Numbered from the stretch's first letter, positions 21,501 through 32,286 are shown. The stretch: 64,000 bases of DNA from Pseudoips prasinana (GCA_951640165.1 OX621237.1:13144001-13208000); one strand, 5' to 3'. Numbers and translations: made by a program. The notes: generated by a model from the letters alone, not told the origin.

Positions 21501-23087
21501 CCTACATAGAAAAATGTAGTTTTTGTTATCCTGTATCCTTTAATTATTAAAATCCTGTAAATGTAGCCCCCTTGACTGTTCGGTAGAATGTAGCATTCGC
21601 TAGCTAGTTCCAGATCTATTTAAAGAACTAATGAATGTCTTAAGGTTAATGAGGTTTACGTATATTTCATCATCTTGCTGACAATTAAAAGAATCATATA
21701 AATAATTACATTGAATTACACGCTCATAGCCTTAAACACATGAATAAGCTGTTACATCTAAGTTAGCATATGCCTCATATGAGGGTAAGCGTAACTTTTG
21801 CCGATGTTAGCTGGGAACACCTGGTGTATCAATCGCGCTCCACCAACTCTTTAGAATGCGTTGTTAACTAACGGTAGCTCTGCACCCGAGCTGAGCTCTG
21901 GAGATCTTATTCACATGCAGGAACACAATCTATAGTTAAATCGGGACATGGACTCAGTTAGTTACTTTCTCAGTTGGGTTGCCCATAGGAGAAAAGAAAA
22001 TAGTCAACCGCATAATTCATTGTTGCTTCCGTTAAGCGCTACCCAGTTGACATGTAAGCTCTTTGGAGGTGAAACCTATGGACGCGACATTAAGTCAACA
22101 GCTTCGACTTAAAAACCTAAGCAACTTCTAGGTTATCCGCCGGCAATTTTATGATTTTACAAGTTGCACATCTCGAGGGTAATTTTTGTTGCCCAGTATA
22201 CTTAAATATGACTACATATTTATGATACACACTGGCAGAAACTGCTGAAAACATCGGCAGTTTGCAATAAAAAAAATAAAAATATTTATGATATAGGTAC
22301 TTTGTACATAATTTTAATTGAGAATAATGAAATTGTATCTTTGATTTCATTATAGCAGGTTAAAGTTAAATCCATCTAGATAAAATGCTAATAATCTGTT
22401 TAAATAATTTACAGGACACCTTTACATGAAGATGTGTACTGCTCCTATAGTTGGTCAGTTAATGTTGTTGGAAGAAAGAAGTGGATTTTATTTCCCCCCG
22501 GAGAAGAAAGCAGATTAAAAGACCATCTGGGCAACTTACCATTATTGTTTGATCCTGAAAAACATAATGATATAAAGTACTTGGAAATAGTACAAGAGGC
22601 AGGGGATGCTATGTTTGTTCCTTCTGGTTGGCATCATCAAGTAACAAATGAATTAGATACTATTTCTATTAATCATAATTGGATAAATGGTTGCAATATT
22701 GACATTGTATGGAAAGCCTTACAGAAAACTTTATCAGAGGTAGAAAAACAGATAGAAGAATTTAAAGATACCCCTGAATTCCCATCAGAATGTCAACTTA
22801 TACTAAAGTCACTTTTCGGAATGGATTGTGAGATTTTTGTGATATTTTTATGTTACATAGCTAAGAAACGGGTTGCTCAGCTGAAAGGAGAAATTCAGGC
22901 AGAGTCAGGAAAATATGTATTGGGAAATAATTTAATCAAATTTGATTTACAAAATTTATTAAAAGTTATGAATTCAATATGTTTACATCCCATATACCTT
23001 AATAAAAATATACTTTCAGCTGTAGAAACAGACTTTTTAGAAATAAGAAAAATTATTTTGAGCCTATTTAACGAAAATAAATTATAA
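18549..23087 (+). CDS. JMJD4: JMJD4-type JmjC 2-oxoglutarate/Fe(II) oxygenase
   Basis: Two coding exons, 18549-19051 and 22415-23087, joined across a TG|G tryptophan codon with donor GTAAGT and acceptor TTTACAG, give 391 residues. The JmjC domain spans roughly residues 40-270. The iron ligands are His172 and Asp174 in PLHEDVY and a distal histidine in PSGWHHQV (241/242). SYSWSVNVVGRKKW and SINHNWINGCN match the JMJD4 family closely. Human JMJD4 hydroxylates a lysine of the termination factor eRF1, so a role in translation termination is likely. The intron (3363 bp) holds an inverted truncated LINE. An AATAAA at 23076-23081 overlaps the last codons, so the 3' UTR may be very short; it faces AMACR 16 bp away. 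A 5' part is duplicated in reverse at 16110-16690. Confidence 0.93.
19052..22414 (+). other. JMJD4 intron
   Basis: Donor GGTAAGTAAC at 19051-19060 and acceptor AATTTACAGG ending at 22414. It includes a LINE fragment (20163-20489) and otherwise AT-rich sequence. The stretch 19370-20060 is less AT-rich and may be an old unrecognised repeat. The frames at 19359-19607 on both strands have no recognisable product. Confidence 0.85.
20163..20489 (-). mobile_element. 5'-truncated Jockey-type LINE, relative of the 5.3-9.6 kb element
   Basis: The reverse complement begins GCGCCCTCCATGACCC, then TTAGTTTGCAT. It shares AACGTAGAGCGACAGTTGCAC, CAGTATCCGCCCAGAGCCGA and the GCTTTTACTGCTTCACCG-type block with the 3' end of the 5295-9627 LINE, and ends in a poly(A), seen as a T-run at 20161-20178. 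A 13-bp target-site duplication AAAACAATGTCTT flanks it (20150-20162 and 20490-20502). It carries an extra segment not in the full-length copy, so it is another subfamily. Confidence 0.9.
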
Positions 23088-23103
23088 GTAACATTCTCCT
23101 TGT

Positions 23104-25431
23104 TTATAAATTTGACTTTCCAGCCGCGTAGACGTAGCCATTTTTAACTAGACCCTCAATGTCAAACTTGTTGTATCCTAATTCTTTCAATATTTGTATT
23201 GTATGTTCTCCCGGCTTGGGCAGAGACTTGCGGCCACTTGATACTCCTGGACTACGTAATAATTTAGGAGCTGGTTCCGGTACAAGACTGTTATCGGCAT
23301 CCCTATAAAACGATGTATCTGATGCACGATACCTATGTGTGTCCACAGAGTCAATATCTAACACAGGAGTAACACATGCATCTAATTTTTCAAATATTTT
23401 ACACCACTCTTCCTGCGTTTTAGACAGAAATACTTCTTGAAACTTAGTTTTATTGTAATCTGTATCACCCATTTGGCTATACTCATCCTCCGAAAGCTGC
23501 AAACCTTTTAAAAAATTTGAATAAAATAGTGGTTCTAATGCTCCCACTGCCATAAATTTGCCATCCTTTGTCTTATAAGTTTGATAACAAGCGAGTCCTC
23601 CATCTAATGTGTTTGTTCCTGGTTCTCCAAACCAAATAGGCAATTTTCGAGACTTATACAACCATGTTCCTACATACGCCGCCCCTTCTGTCATATTTGA
23701 ATCTATTACCTGTCCTTTGCCAGATGTTGTCCTTTCTAAAAGCGCTAATAGTATACCTAAAGCGCAAAGCATTCCTCCGCCTGCAAAATCACTCAAAAGG
23801 TTTAAGGGCGGTGTGGGTGGTTCTTTGTTTTTGCTAAGCAGCGATAGTATTCCTGACATTGCAACATAATTTATATCATGTCCAGCTCTGTCTTTATAAT
23901 ACCCATTTTGACCATATCCAGTTAATCTTGCATATATAAGACGAGAATTTTCTTTTAATAGAAGTTCAGGACCCAATCCCAGTTTTTCCATAACACCAGG
24001 GCGAAAAGTATCCAGGACGACATCTGAAGTAGCGCAAAGCTTTTTCAATACATCGACACCTCCTTTTGTCTTCAAATTAATTGAAATCATTCTTTTACCA
24101 TTTGACATTACATCGAAGGGATTGGGTTCCATCTGTAAAAGAATGTGGCATTATATACAGATTTATTTTTAATAATGGTAAAATCCTCAGTTCAACCACA
24201 TCCAAGATATTACGAATTTTGACATTTCTTATTCCTGAAATACATGTCTGAACTTGAGATATCTAGGTCAAAAATAAATTCTGTTCATTACATGCAAATA
24301 TGAGGCATCTCAAAGTTCATGAAATTTTTCACGTGGAACTCACATAAGTATACTTACTGCATGCTTAAAATCAGTTTAAGATTTAAAATAGTTCCGTTTA
24401 AAGTATTTAGATTTGTACTGAAAAATTCGATTATACAACATGTAGGTAACTTAATTAACGCACATCCTGAAAATAGTTTGTTCAGAATCGTTTACTGAAT
24501 CGATTTATATCATTTTTACTATAGGTATTTTTTTATTCCAAAATAATTAAAACTACGGAAATTATTGTCATATTAACCCTGTACAGTAAAAATAAATTGA
24601 AATGGACCGCAAGTCATAGTAATAACACTTTTAAAATCGCAGATTTATTTGTATACATACAAATTCCATCATTCAATACAAAATAAGGAAAAATGAACTT
24701 TATTCCAAGAAACTAATTTAGTAAATAACAATGCATATACATGTTAAATAAAAAAATCCGTGTAGATATGTATTATGATTACAACATAATATACTATTTG
24801 GGGCGTTTGAGGGTGTGCGTTAATTACGTTACATGTTGCATATGTACCTACATAAATATACAAAATTAAGCGTGCGGCATAACAGATAGTATCAATTTTC
24901 GTTCCCCGCATAAAACTTCCTAAGCACAAAATTACTAGTTGGCTGCCCATATCGACACTTTCAATATAATACCTATGTGCCGCAGCCACTTCTGTTAATA
25001 TTTGTACTCTGGGACGGGTTTCAGTTCATAATTTGAGGTTAGAATTATGAACACAAAATTTTATTTATTTCCACAATACGCAAGTTAGTAAAAAGCAAAC
25101 TAGTGCTGTCATTTAATTTTATTATTTAGCTTCAGTGAAGCAATAATAAGTAGGGGTCAATGGGTCCATGGCATTTTGTTCCCCAGTAGTTATAATTACC
25201 CACTGAATCATTAATACAGTTATTTAATAGTAATATCCACCAATTTTTTGTACACAGAAAATAATAATACAAATAAATTACATTCTAATAGAAATAGGTA
25301 CCCATAGTTAAACCGATCTTTACCTTTTGGACGACTGTTACATTTGCTCCAAAATCTGCAAGAATAGTGCCGCAGAGAGGTCCAGGAGCTAAGCCCATCA
25401 TTTCTATCACCTTAATACCCTTTAGTGCCAT
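23104..25431 (-). CDS. AMACR: Alpha-methylacyl-CoA racemase
   Basis: Two coding exons, 25431-25324 (36 residues) and 24132-23104, with donor AAG|GTAAAG and acceptor TTTTACAG|ATG, give 378 residues. It is a class III CoA-transferase-fold racemase that epimerises 2-methyl-branched acyl-CoAs before peroxisomal beta-oxidation. [20 protein letters not shown] and LADFGA match the family start. The expected catalytic pair is His121 (AGHDINY) and Asp151 (LLSDFAGGG), 30 residues apart as in known racemases. The start is taken at 25431, not the in-frame ATG at 25512, because a splice acceptor (TTTTCTTTTCAG) lies 16 nt upstream of it, so an upstream non-coding exon is likely. The C-terminus KSNL resembles a weak peroxisomal signal. 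Confidence 0.94.
24133..25323 (-). other. AMACR intron
   Basis: 1191-bp AT-rich intron between the two AMACR coding exons. No gene or clear repeat was seen in it; the frame at 24744-24989 has no recognisable product. Confidence 0.85.
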
Positions 25432-25952
25432 TGTATTAATAATATTTCTGAAAAGAAAATTATTAAAATAAATATAAGTAGGTATAACTTGCGCCCTATC
25501 AGATATATCCATAGATTTAAATAAAATGGATTATTGGGATGTAAAAATACCTTAAGTACATTTCTATTCATCAATTTGAAATCTATATATTTTTATATGT
25601 TTAAGGAAGGATCACTTTTACCGGTTAAGTAATGAATTTCCCTAAAAGAAGTTTCAGTCTCAAGGTTTGTTAGGAAATAAAGTGCGCCAAATTTAATGGA
25701 TAGTGGATACCTACAGATTTTTCCTTACTGACTCATCCAAATGGTACAGTCTATCTACAAACAAAATGAATTGGGTGCATTTAGCTACCTAGGAATCCTT
25801 AGGTAAAACACGAAGCTTTACTTTTCTTTGTCTACCTAAGCAAGATCCTGATACTTATTAATAAAGCAAAAGAAATTGCTGGGATTTTGTTTATAAAACA
25901 AAAAAATATTGTACGATACCGGTACGTACCTTTTTATATTTTTTTCGATTAT

Positions 25953-26182
25953 AATTTTTTATTTAAAAACACAACGCCTGCATAGGGAATTTAATCCCTG
26001 TGTGGCGGGGCACTTTACAAACATATAATTGACTGACAACAATTACATCCAGACTCAGAACTCCAGACTCAGAACAACGCAACTATTTGTTGTTTATGGG
26101 TCACACAAATAGTTGCCCTGCGCGGCATTCGATCCCGGGACACGAAGCGGCGTGGCGACTGTCGTAGCCGCTGCGCCACACG
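25953..26182 (-). repeat. tRNA-derived SINE, copy 2
   Basis: On the minus strand: GTGGCGCAGCGGCTACGAC (A box), CCCGGGATCGAATGCC (B box), then TTTGTGTGACCCATAAACAA, CTGAGTCTGGATGTAATTG and an AT tail (TTTTTAAATAAAAAAT). The family resembles the copy at 175-370. It is not a functional tRNA gene. Confidence 0.75.
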
Positions 26183-26639
26183 TGCACACCACATTACATC
26201 ATATTTAAAGATATGCGACATGCGATTTAGCATGATGCAAATATAAGCCATCTATGTTGTTATATAATAATCTGGTGTGAAATTACTTTAATTGTGAAAT
26301 TACTAGACGCATTTATAGCATATTAAATTTGGGACCAGGAGTACGAGATGATTCAAATAAGATCTAATGGTAATGTAATAAACCCTAACTTAAGCAGGTA
26401 GGTACCCTTTAATTATGTGGGTACTATCGAGTTTATATCGTCGTCGTTGCAAATTTGTAATCTCCTTTGTGCATTAGTTCTCTTTTGTGTAGGTACCTAC
26501 ATCGATCACAGTTGTGATTTTTTTTATTGACGCATTTTATAATGAAATGCTGAGATGTTCACATGGGAGTTTTTATGTACGTCAGGCTGGCCCGGCCCCA
26601 TGGAATTTGGTAATGAGATTGTTATCAATCCAATGTACC

Positions 26640-27125
26640 CGGGTATACTAATATATGTAACACCTTCATTTTCAATGTAACTCTTTTTAAAAGAAATTAC
26701 GTGCACTTCTTGGTGGCCGGGCTAGCCTGACGTTTTCAGCCCGGCCACCTTGTTTCCCACTAATCTACAAAAAATACTGACAATATTTTGGTACAGATCC
26801 AATGTACTCCTTATTACAAAGATATGTAACGCCTTTGTTTTCAATGTAACTCTTTTTAAAAGAAATTACGTGCACTTCTTGGTGGCCGGGCCAGCCTGAC
26901 GTTTTCAGCCCGGCCACCTTGTTTCCCACTAATCTACAAAAAATACTGACAATATTTTGCTACAGATGAAATGTACTCCTTATTACAAAGATATGTAACA
27001 ACTTTGTTTTCAATGTAACTCTTTTTAAAAGAAATTACGTGCACTTCTTGGTGGCCGGGCCAGCCTGACGTTTTCAACCCGGCCACCTTGTTTCCCACTA
27101 ATCTACAAAAAATACTGGCAATATT
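26640..27125. repeat. 169-bp tandem repeat with a GGCCGGGC hairpin
   Basis: GGTGGCCGGGC starts at 26712, 26881 and 27050, a period of 169 bp. Each unit contains the stem GGTGGCCGGGC / GCCCGGCCACC (11 bp) around a 16-nt loop. AATGTAACTCTTTTTAAAAG and ACGTGCACTTCTT are also conserved between units. Flanking half-units are diverged or inverted. Confidence 0.9.
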
Positions 27126-27490
27126 GTGCTACAGATGAAATGTACCCTATAATTTATGCATATGTAACACAAAATCGAATCCTAAAATGCAATAGCATAC
27201 GAAATATTAGCGGTTGCAGGTGGCCGGGCTGAAATTATTTCGTTAGTATAAAACAGTAAAACTGCAACACCTACCAAAAAATAATACCAGTACATAATGA
27301 GATATAGAAATATAGAATACATGTAACGCTTTCATTTTAAATTATAATACATATTTAGAAAGAATAATCACTTGAAATTATATTTCAGCCCGGCCACCTA
27401 AAAGCGGTAATATTCCCTAAAATCTTATGCCAATTTGTACAGTAAAACCTTGTTAATCAACGTTATTCAAAATATGTTTAAAAATACATG

Positions 27491-27553
27491 AAAACCTCGT
27501 TTTGGGCAAAAATGTCACATAGGAGATGTGACATTTGCCCAAAACGAGGTTTT
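27491..27553. repeat. Near-perfect 28-30-bp inverted repeat hairpin
   Basis: AAAACCTCGTTTTGGGCAAA.AATGTCACAT and its reverse complement flank the 5-base loop AGGAG. Only the length of one A-run differs between the arms. Confidence 0.9.
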
Positions 27554-27577
27554 AAATTTGCAACGACGAAATAACGA

Positions 27578-28496
27578 AACGTACCATCTACTTTGTATAT
27601 TGAAAAGAGGGTCCGTTGTAATTAGCAACATACGAGTGCATACTTATAGAACAGGATTCGAAAACTATAATAACGAAATGCTTAAATATAATTGCGATAA
27701 TACTTAGTAAGTACAGGAAGGAAATCTATACTTAATCATATTTTTAGTTTAGTCAATAAGTCAGTTCTGTTTTTAGAGATAATAACTTTTCATGCAAAAT
27801 TTCAGCTCAATCGGTAACCAGGAAGTGCATCAAGTTTAACTTGCAAAAGTTGATGACACATACACCGGGACAGATGAAACTAAATAAAAGCTTGTAAAAT
27901 TGGGGAGCTGATGCGTAAATCTCATTGTTTTAACCTCTGCCAATTGGATATTGAAATACTGGTTACGGAGTTACCATAATTTAAAGTTTATTAGAGCCGT
28001 CGACGTGGGTTTCTAAAATGCGCGTCGACGCCGGCGCGCTTTTATCCTACAGAGCAGTTTGGTGTTTGTTTGAATCGATACAAACGCGATGCTAAGTGCG
28101 TCTGTATCGCTACAAACGCGCGTTTTAAAAAATGTGGTGTGCATAGGCCCTTAATAGGAGCATATGTTTCAAAGTCGTATACAAGAATCGACACGCAGTA
28201 ACAACGTGAGGAACAACTGAATGGCTCCGATTCGGAGTTTTATCTCTAAACACGTGCCTAAGTGAGAAAGGTGCCAACATCTGTACTAGTCCTTTAATTA
28301 ATGTTATTTGCATCAATAATTTACAACCATGATTTTAATGTATTTCTGGTGTAAATTATGACTGTGTGTTAATTTTGTCTAATAAAGTACCTTAGTAAAA
28401 TAAAATAGGTAGATACACCATATTTGACTTTATGAGTAGGTACCTAATGGCTGCTCGGATTTCGGCCACAGCGGCTAGTCTCAGGTGTAGTGCACC
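27578..28496. other. Intergenic, diverse repeat debris
   Basis: 27770-27900 has the repeat-like AAATTTCAGCTCAATCGGTA, CCGGGACAGATGAAAC and AATAAAAGCTTGTAAAAT, a tail typical of dispersed insect elements. A GC-rich patch with CGCGTCGACGCCGGCGCGC sits near 28020. No gene. Confidence 0.4.
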
Positions 28497-28757
28497 GGGG
28501 CACTTTCTATTCATAATCCGATAGGACTAGGTACTAGCGACACGACCGGAAAGTGGTAGGATAGACTGCTTTACATGCTCTCCGAGAGACGGGGGTGTGC
28601 TACTGCCAGCGCCCAGACTTCGGGCAGATACTGTAAAAAATTCTTAACAGAGAAATAAAAAAAAAACACCTTTTGGCCCGATTCGGGATATGAACCTAGG
28701 ACCTCATTTTCTGCGGTTGAACACTATCGCTAGGCCAACGAGGCAGTAAATGCTTGG
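28497..28757 (-). repeat. tRNA-derived SINE (same family as 40858-41190)
   Basis: On the minus strand: GCCTCGTTGGCCTAGCG (A box), CCTAGGTTCATATCCCG (B box), CGGGCCAAAAGGTG, then CCCGAAGTCTGGGCGCTG, CTCTCGGAGAGCATG, CTTTCCGGTCGTGTCGC and a GAATAGAAAGTGC end. The same order of blocks occurs on the plus strand at 40858-41190. Confidence 0.8.
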
Positions 28758-28879
28758 TACCATGGGTGGTTTAATATGTTTTTCAGACCATGAATCACAT
28801 TCTTACACTTCGTATTGGCCCATTTTTCTCTCGGCACAACTAGGTAGGCGTCTCACTGAGCACTGAACTGGCGTTAGCT

Positions 28880-28905
28880 GCACATATGGCTGTGGCCATA
28901 TGTGC
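28880..28905. repeat. Perfect 11-bp hairpin
   Basis: GCACATATGGC and GCCATATGTGC flank a 4-base loop. There is no surrounding gene. Confidence 0.8.
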
Positions 28906-29046
28906 AATGGCGCGGTAATTACTAATCTACCAAAGCTCGACACGCTTTGTGGTAAGACTTGTTCCACTGCTGGCCTAGTCATGTATAACAATCACATTTC
29001 TAAGCCGGCGACAAACTAAGTTACTGGATAAAATCCTGTGCATGTA

Positions 29047-29167
29047 CACACGGCTACATATCAAGCTATACATTTCCAATATAAGCTGACCTGTCATTGT
29101 ATGGAAATCCTATACAACGCGAGATCAGCTTATACTGGAAATATAGCTTAATGTGTAGCCGTGTGTG
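29047..29167. repeat. Foldback MITE, about 121 bp
   Basis: The arms of about 45 bp pair: CACACGGCTACATATCAAGC with GCTTAATGTGTAGCCGTGTG, and AATATAAGCTGA with TCAGCTTATACT. It is almost all stem, with a short loop and no coding. Confidence 0.8.
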
Positions 29168-29821
29168 CCCTGTGACTGGAAGTGTTATTTTATTTGTGTT
29201 TACCTGTAACCCTGTTGGATGTTGTCTGACCCTACCATTGGGTAAGTCTAGGGTCAAAGTATATCCTAGGCGATAAAGATCTAGATATATTTTATAAATT
29301 CTAATTTACTATCGGTATTAGTAAAATTACTTACCTGAAGCCAAATTACTAAATCATAAATTTTGTTCTTTTATTTATTAGTACTATCAATATGCACCTA
29401 GACTTTGAACCTTGTGATACTGTAAACTAGGCAATAATTTGAATTGTAATGCTTTTCTGTACTATTGCACCAAAATTTTAAATGTTGACCATGAAGTTAG
29501 ATGGTATTCCAATTACACGACCTAATTAGCTAATTCCCACATAATTATAATCGATTTTCTAAAATTAACACACGATTACTATACAAATGAACAGGGTTCA
29601 CAATCCACTCCACTCTAATCAAAACAATAAAATACAAGATCAAAAATAAATACTGTGTTGCAAAATCTAGGATTACCGTAACCGTATCATTGATAAATAA
29701 TGCTTACGACGGATTCGTGTATCATTTTTTATTATTTGTAATGTAAAGGTTCTGACGTGGTACAATAATAGGAGCCCGTAAATGTTTAGGTATTATAAAT
29801 AACTATTTCGTATTAAACTAT
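29168..29821. other. Intergenic, AT-rich, nothing recognised
   Basis: No gene, repeat family or clear signal was recognised. Confidence 0.5.
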
Positions 29822-30034
29822 TTTGCCGGCAGAAGTAGTTAGTCACCTCTTAGCGGTGCCATCTGACCCCAAACTAGGCAGTACCTGTACTATGGCAAGC
29901 AGAGAACTGATAAACATACTTATATATTTCGATATATATATGTATATATATATAGCTTGGTCTTGGGTGGGAATCGAACCCACGACCTCTGGCTTAATAG
30001 TCAGAGTCACTGACCAGTAAACCAACATGCCATA
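29822..30034 (-). repeat. tRNA-derived SINE with TA-repeat
   Basis: On the minus strand: GCATGTTGGTTTACTGGTC (A-box side), GTGGGTTCGATTCCCACCC (B box), then a TA-rich microsatellite, CCATAGTACAGGTACTGCC and TAGTTTGGGGTCAGATG. The TAGTTTGGGG block and CCATAGTACA are shared with the SINE at 48947-49200, so the two are related. Confidence 0.75.
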
Positions 30035-30597
30035 AGTCGGGATATAAGAGCGGTCGGAATCAGGTTATTATACCTACTATCCCCTATTTGATTAAATCGT
30101 TTACATAATATACATATATATAAGCATTCAGACAACCGATCGAGCATATATTGTGTTTGCCTACTAAATAATTACTCTAATTGGACCAAATCCCGTGTTC
30201 ATGCCCGCTTGAGTATGTTTCGCCGGACCGTCTCAACTGGGTCGTGTTGAAACCGGTAGTAGATGAACCCACTGAGTTTGTATCGCTGAGTCTTCTCAGT
30301 TGGGGCGCATTGGATCCGGTGGTAGCATTAAAGCGCGACCGTCGTTATTAACACAAGGTCCGTCATAATAATAATACCTTTAATATAGACAGAACCATTG
30401 ACAATATGTAGTAAAAATATTAGACTTAAACTAGATAATTAAACATAATCTCTTGACAATAACTTGATACGAGCTAGCTAAATATCATTTCTGTAATAAA
30501 ATAAATTTTATAAATGTTTTCATACAAGATGTACCTAAATATCTATGTTACTAGAAATAATATCTAATGTATACAACTATATTACTACTAACATGTT
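30035..30597. other. Intergenic, AT-rich
   Basis: No gene seen. The last part leads into the dispersed tail shared with 4025-4092. Confidence 0.45.
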
Positions 30598-30660
30598 CTG
30601 ACTATTTACAAGCGCTTTTTTAAAGTCTACGTGAATAAAAACCTTTTTTATTTTATTTTT
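30598..30660 (+). repeat. Dispersed retroelement 3' tail, second copy
   Basis: GTTCTGACTATTTACAAGCG, AAGTCTACGTGAATAAAAACC and a T/A-rich end match 4025-4092. It lies just outside the left end of the Tc1-like transposon. Confidence 0.55.
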
Positions 30661-30668
30661 ATTATATA

Positions 30669-32248
30669 TACACTCACCGGCACGGAAACTTGGCCACCAA
30701 TAACTTGCCGATAATTTCTATTTAAATATTTAATTTTCACTATATTATGGGTTTATGCACTAAATTAGGGTTTTTTTATGGTTTTGTAACTCAGTTATTG
30801 AAAAAATGATGCACCAGCAGTAATCTTTAAAAAAATAAGCAGTTTCACAAAAATATTGGTTTTAACACTGTCAATTTAAAAAGAACACAAGATGAAAAAT
30901 AACCAAAAAGTCTTCGTTGTGTTTGCATTTTAATATCGGATGTTTCCTCCCCTAGCCCCGATAACAGCTTGCATTCGTTCTGGCATACTTTGGATGATGT
31001 TTCTGATCTCAACTTGTGGTATGCTTTCCCAAGCGGTCAGTGCTGCATTTTGAAGCTGATTCAGAGTTTCAGGCGGGTTGGAGGAGGACTTTATTTTTCT
31101 TTTAAGCTTGTCCCAGATATGCTCTATTGGATTTAAGTCTGGACTACGAGCTGGCCACTGCAATTTTTGAATACCAACCTCTGTAAGGTATTCCTCCACG
31201 CAATGTGCAACGTGTGGGCGCGCGTTATCGTGCATTAGGAGGAATTCGTCAAATCCAATAAACCCTGAATATGGTAACACGTGTTCCTGAAGAATCTCCT
31301 CGATGTATCGTGTTGCCGTTAATCGGTTATCGACGATAACTAACTCCGTACGTGCATCGGAACTTATTCCTCCCCAAACCATTATAGAGCCTCCATGAAA
31401 ACTAACAGTTTGTGTGGTGGTAATGGGTAAAAACCGCTCTCCTCTTCTTCTCCACACTCGCTCCCGACCATCTGGAGCTCGTAAAGCGATTCGACACTCA
31501 TCTGTGAACAGTACTCGAGCCCACTGCTCATGGGTCCATTTGGCGTGTTCTCGTGCGAATCGAAGTCGAGCTACTCGGTGACTTCTGAGAAGTTCTGGGC
31601 CGCGTGCTGGTCTACGAGCTTGTAAATTCACTTCCTCCATTCGTCTTCTCACTGTACGTTCACTAACATTGACACCTCTTGTGAACTGGAGTCGCTGGCG
31701 TATCTCAACAGCGGTGAGGTAGCGGTTTCTCAAAATTTCCAGGACAATAAAGCGGTCATCCCGGGCTGATGTGCATCTGACGCCTCCGCTGCCTGGTCTG
31801 CGGGAGTAGCGGCCTGTCTCCTGGTATCGTTTCAGCGCATACTGCATCGATGAACGTGGTACATTCAGTATAACAGCAACTTCTCGCTGTGTCAGCCCTT
31901 GTTCGATCAATGCTACAGCTTGTGCAACCTGTGATGGTGTTAATGGCATTTTTATTGGAATTAAATCACCTTTAGTTATTGAAGTAACAGTACGATATCA
32001 CAATAATTGAACAACCTAACAATAAACTTTCACAAAACACAAATTTAAAACAGCAACTTAGTCGCTCAGATGTCCGGGTTCAACTAAAACTTAAAAATAA
32101 CGTCATATTGAACTCAAACATGATAAATTACCCTCTTGAACTAAAGGTAAACATTTTTTAGACCAACCTTCATAATAATTACTCATAGGAAACACTTAAA
32201 GCTCTTGTTATCGCGAAATACGCGCTTGGCCAAGATTCCGTGCCGGTG

Positions 32249-32250
<2 letters not shown>
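30669..32250 (-). mobile_element. Intact Tc1-like DNA transposon
   Basis: The terminal inverted repeats are ACCGGCACGGAAACTTGGCCA (about 30676-30696) and its inverse TGGCCAAGATTCCGTGCCGG (about 32227-32246). TA dinucleotides at both edges fit TA target duplication in a TA-rich site. The single gene (30930-31949) is uninterrupted. The right end abuts a TA microsatellite and then a dead LINE. The element is about 1.58 kb, the usual size for the family. Confidence 0.9.
30930..31949 (-). CDS. Tc1-family DDE transposase (339 aa)
   Basis: The N-terminus has two helix-turn-helix-like DNA-binding regions (about residues 1-50, with LTQREVAVILNVPRSSMQYA, and about 65-110). A GRPR-like basic stretch lies between (RRPGSGGVRCT). 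The catalytic triad is Asp150 (LFTDECRIAL), Asp241 (LMHDNARPH) and Glu276 ([11 protein letters not shown]), with 34 residues between the last two: DD34E. The protein binds the terminal repeats and cuts and pastes the element at TA sites. The length is normal for Tc1-like elements, there are no stops, and all catalytic residues are present, so it may be active. The start MPLTPSQV fits family practice. Confidence 0.95.
   Translation of the reverse strand: MPLTPSQVAQAVALIEQGLTQREVAVILNVPRSSMQYALKRYQETGRYSRRPGSGGVRCTSARDDRFIVLEILRNRYLTAVEIRQRLQFTRGVNVSERTVRRRMEEVNLQARRPARGPELLRSHRVARLRFAREHAKWTHEQWARVLFTDECRIALRAPDGRERVWRRRGERFLPITTTQTVSFHGGSIMVWGGISSDARTELVIVDNRLTATRYIEEILQEHVLPYSGFIGFDEFLLMHDNARPHVAHCVEEYLTEVGIQKLQWPARSPDLNPIEHIWDKLKRKIKSSSNPPETLNQLQNAALTAWESIPQVEIRNIIQSMPERMQAVIGARGGNIRY

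Positions 32251-32282
<32 letters not shown>

Positions 32283-32286
<4 letters not shown>

Larger units (their letters stand above)
26433..27577. mobile_element. Inverted-repeat element containing a hairpin satellite
   Basis: The left end (TCGTCGTCGTTGCAAATTTGTAA, about 26437-26459) and the right end (TTAAATTTGCAACGACGAAA, about 27553-27572) are inverted repeats. Inside lie three to four tandem 169-bp units and inverted flanking pieces (GTCAGGCTGGCCCGGCC at 26580; TTTCAGCCCGGCCACC at 27385). No protein is encoded. It looks like a non-autonomous DNA element with an internal minisatellite. The outer boundary is uncertain. Confidence 0.5.

Noticed and set aside
22117..22350. Minus-strand frame in the JMJD4 intron
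   Set aside because: Low-complexity, no motif, and it lies close to the exon 2 acceptor.
23609..23869. Plus-strand frame inside AMACR
   Set aside because: Shadow of the AMACR coding exon.
25432..25512. N-terminal extension of AMACR from the ATG at 25512
   Set aside because: A splice acceptor at about 25448 lies between that ATG and the family-conserved start MALKG.
26640..27125. Tandem array as a CRISPR array
   Set aside because: The unit is 169 bp with no short repeat/spacer pattern, and the genome is eukaryotic.
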